Part shown: one piece after another, positions 17,255 to 25,486 of the stretch | Numbering within the stretch: position 1 is the first letter of the stretch | Layout of the letters: each line of letters opens with the position of its first letter | Assembly: GCF_001187845.1 (NCBI RefSeq) | Contig: NZ_CP012160.1 | Location: 310,001 to 374,000 of the forward strand | Reading direction: 5' to 3' | DNA from: Octadecabacter temperatus | GTDB lineage: Bacteria > Pseudomonadota > Alphaproteobacteria > Rhodobacterales > Rhodobacteraceae | Length of the DNA: 64,000 nucleotides | The notes under the pieces: model-generated | What the model saw: the letters and a program-made list of their open reading frames with translations, nothing else | What the model was told of the DNA's origin: nothing | Databases searched by the model: none | Made by a program: the position numbers and the translations under genes

Positions 17255-19048
17255 ATGACCGACGCTCCAAGAAAAGCTGAAATGGAACGCGAACGCTCAA
17301 AGGAGATCGGCGCGCTAGCTGCGTTGTGGCCGTTCATGAAACCTTATGGGGTGTTGATCGCGCTTGCGGGCTTGGCGTTGGTGACAACGGCGATGATGTC
17401 CCTGATATTGCCGCTCGCGGTACGTCGGGTTGTCGACAATTTTGATATCGCAGAACCTGGTTTGCTGGACGGGTATTTCGCGGCAGCATTGGGCCTCGCG
17501 GCACTTTTGGCGGTTGGCACTGCGCTGCGCTATTACTTCGTGACCCGTTTGGGTGAACGCGTTGTGGCGGACATACGTGTGTCCGTTTTTGACCGCATGA
17601 TTTCAATGAGCCCTGCGTTTTTTGAACGGATCATGACGGGTGAAGTCCTAAGCCGGATTACCACGGACACCACGGTTATTCTTTCGGTTATCGGCAGTTC
17701 TGTTTCCGTCGCTTTGCGCAATGTTTTAATCTTGGTGGGGGGCATCGGGTTGATGCTGTTCACCTCTGTTAAGATGTCATTGATGGTGCTTTGGCCGATC
17801 CCGCTGATCGTGTTTCCGATCATCATTTTGGGACGCAAGGTTCGTCGTTTGAGTAAAGAGAACCAAGACTGGATCGCGCAGAGTTCTGGCGATGCGTCAG
17901 AGCAGCTGTTGAGTGCGCAGACGGTGCAAGCCTTTACACATGAAAGCCAAAGCCGCGGGAATTTCCATCGCGTCACGGAACACAGTTTTCAAGCGGCGCA
18001 AAAGCGTATCGCGACGCGGGCTATCCTGACCGCGATCGTTATTTTCCTCGCGTTCAGCGCGATTGTTGGTTTCCTTTGGATGGGCGCGGCTGACGTACGT
18101 GCGGGCAACATCACAGTCGGTGAATTGGTTCAGTTCATGATCTACACGATCATGGTCGCAGGCGCGGTTGGTGCATTGACCGAGATTTGGTCTGAACTGC
18201 AGCGTGCAGCCGGCGCAACGGAGCGACTGGTCGAGTTGCTCAAAACCCAAGACGCCGTGAGCGATCCTGCAAAAGCGCTTCCTGCTCCGGCAACGCGCCG
18301 TGGTGAGATCGCGTTTGAAGGCGTCGAATTCGCATATCCAGCGCGCCCAGGTGTGCAAGCACTGGACGGCGTTTCGTTTGCAGTTGAACCAGGTGAGACC
18401 GTCGCATTGGTTGGCCCGTCGGGTGCAGGTAAGACAACGATCATTCAATTGTTGTTGCGGTTCTATGACCCGAGTGTGGGCCGAGTAACCTTTGACGGTG
18501 ATGATTTGCGTGATCTGGATCGTTCGGATTTCCGCCGTCACATGGCGCTTGTGCCGCAAGACCCTGTTATATTCGCAGCATCCGCACGCGAGAACATCCG
18601 CTTTGGCCGTCCTGAAGCAACTGACGCTGAAGTCGAAGCGGCTGCAAAGGCTGCTGCTGCGCATGATTTCCTCACGGCACTTCCTGATGGGTACGACAGT
18701 TACGTCGGTGAACGCGGCGTGATGCTGTCTGGTGGGCAAAAGCAACGTATCGCGATCGCACGCGCCATTTTGCGTGACGCGCCTGTGTTGCTCCTTGATG
18801 AGGCGACGAGTGCGTTGGACGCTGAATCCGAACGGGCCGTGCAAAGCGCGGTTGATACGCTGTCCAAAGATCGCACAACCCTGATCGTGGCGCACCGTCT
18901 GGCGACTGTTAAAAAGGCTGATCGTATCATCGTTTTTGAAGCCGGAAAGATTGCAGCGATTGGCACCCATGATGACTTGGTTGCGCAAGGCGGGCTTTAT
19001 GCGCGACTTGCACGGCTGCAGTTCACGGATGGCGCGCAGGCGGATTAA
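17255..19048 (+). CDS. ABC exporter, fused transmembrane and ATPase domains (MsbA/lipid-exporter-like)
   Basis: A 597-residue half-transporter, expected to work as a dimer in the inner membrane. The N-terminal 320 residues form the type I exporter membrane domain, with about six helices. The ATPase has Walker A GPSGAGKTT (about 388-396), Q-loop LVPQDPVIF, signature LSGGQKQR (about 491) and Walker B LLLDEATSALD. It resembles multidrug/lipid exporters; cargo unknown. The gene follows tRNA-Gly by 180 bases and starts with ATG after AAAGGATAA. Confidence 0.9.
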   Translation: MTDAPRKAEMERERSKEIGALAALWPFMKPYGVLIALAGLALVTTAMMSLILPLAVRRVVDNFDIAEPGLLDGYFAAALGLAALLAVGTALRYYFVTRLGERVVADIRVSVFDRMISMSPAFFERIMTGEVLSRITTDTTVILSVIGSSVSVALRNVLILVGGIGLMLFTSVKMSLMVLWPIPLIVFPIIILGRKVRRLSKENQDWIAQSSGDASEQLLSAQTVQAFTHESQSRGNFHRVTEHSFQAAQKRIATRAILTAIVIFLAFSAIVGFLWMGAADVRAGNITVGELVQFMIYTIMVAGAVGALTEIWSELQRAAGATERLVELLKTQDAVSDPAKALPAPATRRGEIAFEGVEFAYPARPGVQALDGVSFAVEPGETVALVGPSGAGKTTIIQLLLRFYDPSVGRVTFDGDDLRDLDRSDFRRHMALVPQDPVIFAASARENIRFGRPEATDAEVEAAAKAAAAHDFLTALPDGYDSYVGERGVMLSGGQKQRIAIARAILRDAPVLLLDEATSALDAESERAVQSAVDTLSKDRTTLIVAHRLATVKKADRIIVFEAGKIAAIGTHDDLVAQGGLYARLARLQFTDGAQAD

Positions 19049-19122
19049 TTCCCCTTGAGCAAGTCCACCCGTAAGATCAGAACATCGCCATCACGAACGC
19101 CTATTCAAACAGGAGAACCGAG

Positions 19123-19533
19123 ATGGGGTTGTTTAATTTTTGGAAGAAGTCCGGCAAAGACGTTGCTGGTGAACCAACTGCAGAGGCACTGACAAAAGAG
19201 GTTGCTGACCTCGGTCTTGACGCTGAAGGCCTCGATATCTCTGTTGAAGGTGACAAAGTTAAGATTAAAGGCAAAGCGGTTTCAAAAGAAGCACGTGAAA
19301 AGATTATTCTAGCGGTTGGTAACGTTGAAGGCGTTGCTGAAGTTGAAGATGACAGCAACGACGGCGCTGTATTCCACACCGTTGAAAAAGGCGACAACCT
19401 GTCGGCCATTGCTAAGAAAACACTCGGTAGTGCGAACGCCTACATGAAAATTTTTGAAGCTAACAAGCCAATGCTTAGCCACCCTGACAAAATCTACCCA
19501 GGTCAAGTTTTGCGGATTCCGCAGGACGATTAA
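19123..19533 (+). CDS. lysM: BON-LysM domain protein, Kbp/YgaU-like
   Basis: A 136-residue soluble protein. A BON domain (about residues 20-80, with LDISVEGDKVKIKGKAVSKE) precedes a LysM domain (about 86-134, with HTVEKGDNLSAIAKKTLG and YPGQVLRIP). Order and length match Escherichia coli Kbp (YgaU), a cytoplasmic potassium-binding protein. No signal peptide is present, which fits a cytoplasmic role despite the LysM domain. It has its own ribosome site (GGAGAACCGAG) and is followed by a strong terminator, so it may be separately expressed. Confidence 0.85.
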   Translation: MGLFNFWKKSGKDVAGEPTAEALTKEVADLGLDAEGLDISVEGDKVKIKGKAVSKEAREKIILAVGNVEGVAEVEDDSNDGAVFHTVEKGDNLSAIAKKTLGSANAYMKIFEANKPMLSHPDKIYPGQVLRIPQDD

Positions 19534-19564
19534 GTCTAGTTTTAACGAGTTCTCTGTTTGCATT

Positions 19565-19598
19565 AGGGTCGCGCCAGAAATCTGGAGCGGCCCTTTTT
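19565..19598 (+). terminator. Rho-independent terminator after the LysM gene
   Basis: GGGTCGC-G-CCAGA pairs with TCTGG-A-GCGGCCC with one mismatch and one G-U pair, followed by TTTTT. Confidence 0.85.
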
Positions 19599-19697
19599 CG
19601 TAGCGTTAGTCTTGCGCGACGCGACAAACCACCACATCTTACTGAATAGGGAAAACTGCCCGCAAGGGTAGGGAAATTAATTCGGGAGGAGCGAGCG

Positions 19698-21602
19698 ATG
19701 ACGTTTGCATCTATGGCTGATCGCAATGCGATCGAAAACGAGATGACGTGGGAAGAGCGCGATGTTGCGCACTCTGTTTGGGCTCAGTTGGGCCGCAATT
19801 CTGTAAAGTTTCCAGATCGTGACGCGGTTACGTTTCAGATGTTCTCTGGTGAGAACGATCCGTTCGAAACACTGAATTGGTCCCAACTTCAGGGCAAAGT
19901 CGCGCAAACAGCAAATCTGTTTCGCGAACTAGGTGTGGGTTCGGATGATGTTGTCGCGTTCTTACTGCCGAATGCGATGGAAACAGTGCTGACGTATTTG
20001 GGCGGAACCGTTGCAGGCATCGTAAACCCGATTAACCCGCTGTTGGATGCTGACCAAATCGGCGCGATCCTGAAAGAAACCGGCGCTAAGGTTCTTGTGA
20101 CGCTCAAGGCGTTCCCGAAAACCGATGTCGCGCAAAAGGCAGCGGAAGCGGTGGACCATGCGCCGAACGTGAAGACCGTTGTTGAGGTTGATCTGCTGAA
20201 ATACATCGGCGGCTTCAAAAAGTTGATCGTTCCGCTGATCCGCCCAAAGGTGAAAGTGAACCACGGCGCGGCCATTATTGATTTCAATAAATCCATCGCC
20301 AAACAGCCAACCACGCTAACATTTGAGGACCCGACAGAAGACCGAGTTGCGGCCTATTTCCACACGGGTGGGACGACGGGCATGCCAAAGGTCGCCCAAC
20401 ACCGTAATTCTGGCATCATCTACAATTCGTGGCTTGGGGATCATCTGTTGTTTGAACCCGAAGACATCCTGATTTGCCCGCTGCCGTTGTTCCATGTGTT
20501 TGCGACCATCGTGTCGCTTGGTGCATCGCTTGGCTCTGGTGCGCATATCGTATTCCCAACGCCGCAAGGCTATCGCGGAGACGGGGTGTTCGATAATTTC
20601 TGGAAGCTGGTTGAGCGCCATAAGGTGACGTTCATGATCACAGTGCCGACAGCGATGTCAGCCTTGATGCAGCGCCCTGTGAACGCGGATATTTCGTCTC
20701 TGCGTTTGGCATTCTGTGGCTCTGCTCCATTGCCGCTTGAGCTGTACAAGAAGTTTGAAGCTGCAGCTGGCGTTACAATTTGCGAAGGCTACGGCCTGAC
20801 CGAAGCGACATGTCTCGTGTCGATCAACCCACCGACAGGCGATAAGAAAGTTGGCTCAATCGGGGTTCCGTTCCCGTATACGAATGTTCGTATGATTGAT
20901 GCATCAACGCACCGTGACGTCCCAACCGGTGAGATCGGTGAAATTTGCGTTGCGTCGCCAGGTGTCTATGACAACCACACCTATACCGAAGCCGCCAAAA
21001 ACGCGGACCTCTTCTATCCGGGTGAAGATTCGCCAATCGAAGATCCCGTGCAGTACCTGCGCACAGGCGATTTGGGGCGTATCGATGAGGATGGTTACCT
21101 GTGGATCACAGGGCGTGCGAAGGACTTGATCATTCGTGGCGGTCACAACATCGATCCCGCAGAAATCGAAGAAGCCCTCGCAGGACATGCACAGGTAGCG
21201 TTTGCAGGTGCAATTGGACAGCCGGACGCCCATGCGGGTGAAGTTCCTGCAGCTTTCGTTGAACTAACAGAAGGTGCGACGGTAACTGTCGAAGAGCTTA
21301 TGGAATTTGCCAAAAAGCACATTCACGAACGTGCAGCTTATCCAAAGCACCTTGAAATCATGGATGAGCTACCGAAAACGGCTGTTGGAAAAATCTTTAA
21401 GCCTGATCTGCGTAAGTCTTCTATCACACGGATTTATAATGCCGCATTGGATAAGGCCGGTGTTCCCGCTCAGGTGACGTCTGTTGTTGAGGACAAGAAG
21501 CTTGGCCTTGTTGCGCATGTTGCCAAGACAGGTGAAGCCAGTGATGAGCAAGTGAACGGTGTTATCGGTGCGTTTACCCGCCCTTGGGTCTGGGTTTCGT
21601 AA
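19698..21602 (+). CDS. AMP-forming acyl-CoA synthetase
   Basis: A 634-residue adenylate-forming enzyme activating a carboxylic acid with ATP and CoA. Motifs in order are YFHTGGTTGMPKVAQH (P-loop, from about residue 219), GYGLTEAT, YLRTGDLGRIDEDGYLWI and GRAKDLIIRGGHNIDP (hinge), then PKTAVGKIFKP with the catalytic Lys. It is longer than the usual 540-residue form, with extra residues at both ends (35 C-terminal residues after the lysine loop). Chain length of the substrate cannot be told. GGGAGGAGCGAG precedes the ATG. A terminator on each side makes it a single-gene unit. Confidence 0.88.
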   Translation: MTFASMADRNAIENEMTWEERDVAHSVWAQLGRNSVKFPDRDAVTFQMFSGENDPFETLNWSQLQGKVAQTANLFRELGVGSDDVVAFLLPNAMETVLTYLGGTVAGIVNPINPLLDADQIGAILKETGAKVLVTLKAFPKTDVAQKAAEAVDHAPNVKTVVEVDLLKYIGGFKKLIVPLIRPKVKVNHGAAIIDFNKSIAKQPTTLTFEDPTEDRVAAYFHTGGTTGMPKVAQHRNSGIIYNSWLGDHLLFEPEDILICPLPLFHVFATIVSLGASLGSGAHIVFPTPQGYRGDGVFDNFWKLVERHKVTFMITVPTAMSALMQRPVNADISSLRLAFCGSAPLPLELYKKFEAAAGVTICEGYGLTEATCLVSINPPTGDKKVGSIGVPFPYTNVRMIDASTHRDVPTGEIGEICVASPGVYDNHTYTEAAKNADLFYPGEDSPIEDPVQYLRTGDLGRIDEDGYLWITGRAKDLIIRGGHNIDPAEIEEALAGHAQVAFAGAIGQPDAHAGEVPAAFVELTEGATVTVEELMEFAKKHIHERAAYPKHLEIMDELPKTAVGKIFKPDLRKSSITRIYNAALDKAGVPAQVTSVVEDKKLGLVAHVAKTGEASDEQVNGVIGAFTRPWVWVS

Positions 21603-21623
21603 GTAAGATAAAGCGATGAAAAG

Positions 21624-21653
21624 AAGCGCCGCCCTTTCGGGGCGGCGCTTTTC
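21624..21653 (+). terminator. Rho-independent terminator after acyl-CoA synthetase
   Basis: AAGCGCCGCCC pairs perfectly with GGGCGGCGCTT around a TTTCG loop, followed by TTCGTTT. Confidence 0.88.
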
Positions 21654-21685
21654 GTTTATTCATCAGGTAACGAAAAGGAACCCTG

Positions 21686-22096
21686 ATGAATAATGAGCCC
21701 CATGCGATTGCTGTGATGGACGGCACATGCGCGCTTTGCGCGTTTGGCGCGAAGATGGTGCACCGGTTGGACAAGACCGGAACCATCAAGATCGCCCCAA
21801 TACAGGGTGAAGCCGGGACGGCATTGATGGTGGGGCACGGGCTTGATCCGCTTGATCCGGATTCATGGTTGTTCATCGAAGAAGATGGAACAGTCACACG
21901 CGACCTTGATGCCGTTATTCGACTGGGCCGTCGAACCGGTGGCATCGGGTGGCTTTTGGTTTGGTTCAAAGTTTTCCCAAAACCCGTTCGTGACTGGATG
22001 TACGCCCGCGTTGCGCGCAATAGGTATACGATGTTTGGTCGTGCGGAGATGTGCGAAATCCCAAACGCAGAACTTCAGGCGAGGTTGTTGCCATGA
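21686..22096 (+). CDS. DCC (DUF393) thiol-disulfide oxidoreductase family protein
   Basis: A 136-residue protein with the DxxCxxC active-site motif of the DCC family near its start (MDGTCALC, Asp12, Cys15, Cys18), a thioredoxin-like family of unknown substrate. The C-terminal half has a hydrophobic stretch (GGIGWLLVWFKVF) and a RNRYTMFG segment typical of the family. It overlaps the following saccharopine-dehydrogenase-like gene by four bases (ATGA), so the two are coupled and probably act together. Confidence 0.85.
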   Translation: MNNEPHAIAVMDGTCALCAFGAKMVHRLDKTGTIKIAPIQGEAGTALMVGHGLDPLDPDSWLFIEEDGTVTRDLDAVIRLGRRTGGIGWLLVWFKVFPKPVRDWMYARVARNRYTMFGRAEMCEIPNAELQARLLP

Positions 22097-23685
22097 AGGT
22101 GCTGGTTATTGGCGGTACCGGAATGTTCGGTTCGCGCCTATGTGAGCTTTTGGCGCGGGATGGGCATGACGTCACAATTGCCAGTCGGCGAAAGCCGGAT
22201 CCGATGAAAACACCTGAGCTTGCCAGTTTTGCCCATGTCGAATTTGACAGGAACGGGCCGCTTTCATCGTTTGACGACTATGATGTGATTGCTGATGCCG
22301 CGGGTCCGTTTCACGCTTATGGCGATGATCCATACCGTATCGCGAAAGCGGCAATTGAAGCTGGATCGCACTACTTTGATCTCTGCGACAATGCCGCGTT
22401 TTGTCAGGGGATCAATGTGCTCGAAGGTGCGGCAAAAACCGCAGGCGTTACCGTCGCCTCAGGCATGTCATCCGTTCCTGCCGTTTCTTCAGCGGCGGTT
22501 GAGGCACTCTGCGCTGGGCAAACGCCTTTGATGATCGAAACAGCGATCTTACCCGGTAACAAAGCGCCGCGTGGGCGAGCGGTCGTGGAAAGCATCCTCG
22601 ATCAAACCGGGCAAACTTACGTTGAACGTCTGGGTGGGCGCGATGTGCCGGTGCGCTCGTGGTCGGGATCTAAGACCTATGATCTTGGGGAATACAGGCG
22701 CCAAGGTTGGCGGATTGAAGTTCCCGACCAACGATTGTTCCCCGATCATTTCAACTGCCGAAGCGTTAGCTTTCGGGCGGGGCTTGAGCTTGGCATGATG
22801 CGGTATGGGCTCGGGGTGTTGTCGCTTGTCCGCAGCAAAATCGGCTTTGGCGTTCCGAACTGGTTCGTGTCTTTGATGATGCTTGGCGCAAAAGCGCTGG
22901 AACCGTTTGGGACAGATCGCGGAGCCATGGTTGTCGACGTGACACTTCCAAACGATGCGGGCTTCATTCGCAAGACATGGGTTATGCGGGCGGAAAACGG
23001 GGACGGCCCCTATACGCCCGCGATCGCGATCCGCGCAGCATGTCGTGACCTAGCCACCCTGAAATCCGGCGCAGGTCCAGCGTTGTCTTTGGTCGCACTA
23101 GATCAAATCGAAGCCTGCTTTGATGATCTCGACATCGAGACCGAACATACGCAACAGGATGCCATTCCGATATTTGAACAGGTTCTTGGTGCACAGTTTG
23201 ATACGTTGCCTGACGTTATATCGGCGACGCACAACGCAGTTACACCCCGCGCGTTCAAAGGCATGGCGAGCGTGACGCGCGGCACCGGGTTGCTTGCCCG
23301 CATCGGGGCGTTGTTGTTCGGGTTCCCGCCATCAGCGCAAAGTGTCGAAGTCGAAGTGGTGAAAACCCCTGATGGTCGCGGTGAAACATGGGTGCGCCGT
23401 TTCGGGACAAAGACTTTCAAATCTTTCCTGCGCCCAAGCGATAAAGGTATGACAGAGCGCTTCGGCGCGTTGACCTTTAACCTTGGTCTGCAAATTCAAG
23501 ACGGCACGCTGCATTTTCCTGTGACGGGTGGCCGCATCGGGTTCATCCCGATCCCGCGCTTTATGCTGCCGCAAAGCATCGCTTCGGAAGTCGACAAAGA
23601 CGGGCTGTTCCATTTCGATGTACTGTTGAAAGCCCCGACAGGCGCGACACTGATCCATTACAAAGGTTGGCTAAAGCCAGAGTAG
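22093..23685 (+). CDS. Saccharopine-dehydrogenase-like NAD(P)-binding protein with C-terminal DUF4166
   Basis: A 530-residue protein. The N-terminal Rossmann domain (VLVIGGTGMFGSRLCELLA) matches the saccharopine dehydrogenase/SDR-like group, with the FDLCDNAAFCQG and SGMSSVPAVSS segments found in it. The last 170 residues, after about 355 (FEQVLGAQFDTLPDVI to the end), look like the DUF4166 domain of unknown function. I chose the ATG at 22093, which overlaps the DCC stop; the frame is open 14 codons further up but without a ribosome site. Not expected to make lysine; substrate unknown. Confidence 0.75.
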   Translation: MKVLVIGGTGMFGSRLCELLARDGHDVTIASRRKPDPMKTPELASFAHVEFDRNGPLSSFDDYDVIADAAGPFHAYGDDPYRIAKAAIEAGSHYFDLCDNAAFCQGINVLEGAAKTAGVTVASGMSSVPAVSSAAVEALCAGQTPLMIETAILPGNKAPRGRAVVESILDQTGQTYVERLGGRDVPVRSWSGSKTYDLGEYRRQGWRIEVPDQRLFPDHFNCRSVSFRAGLELGMMRYGLGVLSLVRSKIGFGVPNWFVSLMMLGAKALEPFGTDRGAMVVDVTLPNDAGFIRKTWVMRAENGDGPYTPAIAIRAACRDLATLKSGAGPALSLVALDQIEACFDDLDIETEHTQQDAIPIFEQVLGAQFDTLPDVISATHNAVTPRAFKGMASVTRGTGLLARIGALLFGFPPSAQSVEVEVVKTPDGRGETWVRRFGTKTFKSFLRPSDKGMTERFGALTFNLGLQIQDGTLHFPVTGGRIGFIPIPRFMLPQSIASEVDKDGLFHFDVLLKAPTGATLIHYKGWLKPE

Positions 23686-24128
23686 TCGTTGATGAGGCGA
23701 CCATTCTCAAACTTCGCAACCTGTGGTTGGGGGTTTTTGAAAATAAACTTTGTGGAATCGGGGCAGAGACTTGCGCCAATGAATTGAGCTGTTGGCGTCC
23801 GGAGTGTGCAAAAAACGTCCCTATTGCAGCGCTCATCTGCCTGAAAAGTAAGCGACCTCCGTTAACTAAGGTTAGAAAATAGGCATTCCAGATTGATCTG
23901 ACGCAAATTGCGCCGCTTGACGTTGTCGTGCGGCTCTTGGGCGTAAAGGGTCCTGCTGTCCCCACAAACGGGGGCATGAGTGCCATGCAAGGGCGTGATC
24001 GTGGAAGAAAACAACCCTCGCATGGCTGCAACAAAAAGCTGCGGCTAGCCGGATACAACAGTTAACGCCTCATGAATAGGCGCAACGTTGATTTGGTATG
24101 TAGCGGCAAAAAACGGGGGACCGATCCT
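23686..24128. other. Intergenic region upstream of urtA
   Basis: About 440 bases holding the presumed urtA promoter. I see a short perfect dyad (CGCAAATTGCG, 23902-23912) and a small hairpin (CGCCT / AGGCG, 24066-24082) whose loop contains an in-frame ATG at 24072. No clear sigma-54 promoter with GG-N10-GC spacing was found. A 71-codon frame from 23667 shows no family pattern. Confidence 0.45.
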
Positions 24129-25418
24129 TTGAATACGTCCAAAAAACTTCTCTCTACTCTGTCGACAATTACTTTGATTGCTGCGGGTAGCAGCGCGATG
24201 GCGCAAGATTGCACCATCAAAGTGGGTGTTCTGCACTCGTTGTCCGGCACAATGGCGATTTCCGAAACAACACTGGCTGACACGATGCAAATGCTTGTCG
24301 CCACACAAAACGAAGCTGGCGGCGTGCTTGGCTGTGAGTTGGAAGCGGTCGTTGTTGACCCTGCATCCGATTGGCCGCTGTTCGCTGAAAAAGCACGTGA
24401 GCTGCTGACAGTTCACGAAGTTGATGTAATTTTTGGTAACTGGACGTCTGTTTCCCGTAAATCTGTTTTGCCTGTGATCGAAGAGCTGAACGGCCTTCTG
24501 TTCTACCCAGTCCAGTACGAAGGCGAAGAGTCTTCACGTAACGTGTTCTACACAGGAGCTGCGCCAAACCAGCAGGCGATCCCAGCGGTTGACTACTTCC
24601 TTGAAGAGCTTGGTGTTGAACAGTTCGCGCTGTTGGGAACTGACTATGTTTACCCACGTACGACCAACAACATTCTCGAAAGCTACCTGATCGAAAAAGG
24701 TATCGCGCCTGAGAATATCTTCGTGAACTACACACCATTCGGTCACTCTGACTGGGCAACGATTGTTGGTGACGTTGTGGCGCTCGGTGCTAACGGCAAC
24801 CAAGTTGGCGTTATCTCCACAATCAACGGTGACGCGAACGTAGGTTTCTACAAAGAATTGGCTGCTGCCGGCGTTTCCGCTGACGACATCCCAGTTGTCG
24901 CCTTCTCAGTTGGTGAAGAAGAGCTGTCTGGCTTTGACACATCCGAATTGGTTGGTCACTTGGCTGCATGGAACTACTTCATGTCTGCAGACACCGAAGC
25001 GAACACGCAGTTCATCGCTGATTGGCAAGCCTACACTGGCGACGACACACGCGTCACAAACGACCCAATGGAAGCCCACTACATCGGTTTCAACATGTGG
25101 GTGAACGCCGCTGAAGCTGCGGGTACCGTCGATGTCGACGCAGTTCGCACAGCAATGTACGGTCAGGAGTTCCCGAACCTGACAGGCGGCACAGCCGTTA
25201 TGTTGCCAAACCATCACCTGTCTAAGCCAGTTCTGATTGGTGAAATCACAGCGGACGGTCAGTTCGACATCATCAGCCAGACAAGCGAAGTTCCGGGCGA
25301 TGCATGGACAGACTTCTTGCCAGAATCTGCGGTTCTAACTTCTGATTGGAAAGACCTCGGTTGCGGCATGTACAACACTGAAACTGAAACATGCGTTCAG
25401 CTGACATCTAACTACTAA
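24129..25418 (+). CDS. urtA: Urea ABC transporter, substrate-binding protein
   Basis: A periplasmic amide-type binding protein of about 429 residues. After a signal peptide ending SSAMAQ, the mature start (CTIKVGVLHSLSGTMAISE) and the segments NGLLFYPVQYEGEESS and TNDPMEAHYIGFNMW match UrtA of high-affinity urea uptake. I prefer a TTG start at 24129, nine bases after GGGGGA, because it gives a normal-length signal peptide. An in-frame ATG at 24072 has no ribosome site, sits in a hairpin loop, and would add 19 residues. It is first of urtABCDE and is followed by a urease operon. Confidence 0.9.
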   Translation: MNTSKKLLSTLSTITLIAAGSSAMAQDCTIKVGVLHSLSGTMAISETTLADTMQMLVATQNEAGGVLGCELEAVVVDPASDWPLFAEKARELLTVHEVDVIFGNWTSVSRKSVLPVIEELNGLLFYPVQYEGEESSRNVFYTGAAPNQQAIPAVDYFLEELGVEQFALLGTDYVYPRTTNNILESYLIEKGIAPENIFVNYTPFGHSDWATIVGDVVALGANGNQVGVISTINGDANVGFYKELAAAGVSADDIPVVAFSVGEEELSGFDTSELVGHLAAWNYFMSADTEANTQFIADWQAYTGDDTRVTNDPMEAHYIGFNMWVNAAEAAGTVDVDAVRTAMYGQEFPNLTGGTAVMLPNHHLSKPVLIGEITADGQFDIISQTSEVPGDAWTDFLPESAVLTSDWKDLGCGMYNTETETCVQLTSNY

Positions 25419-25486
25419 GATGCATTCCGAGGTGGGCAGGGCACGTGCCTTGCCCACCTCAACTATTTTCAAAGAAAGAATACCCA

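Noticed and set aside
16884..17337. Minus-strand frames over tRNA-Gly that read like GGGNRTPISSLENWG
   Set aside because: These are antisense readings of the tRNA gene, a well-known annotation artefact.
23667..23882. 71-codon frame overlapping the end of the DUF4166 gene
   Set aside because: No family pattern and starts inside the upstream gene without a ribosome site.
23760..24060. Sigma-54 (NtrC-type) promoter for urtA
   Set aside because: Candidate GG...GC pairs were found only at spacing 12 rather than 10, so no site is claimed.
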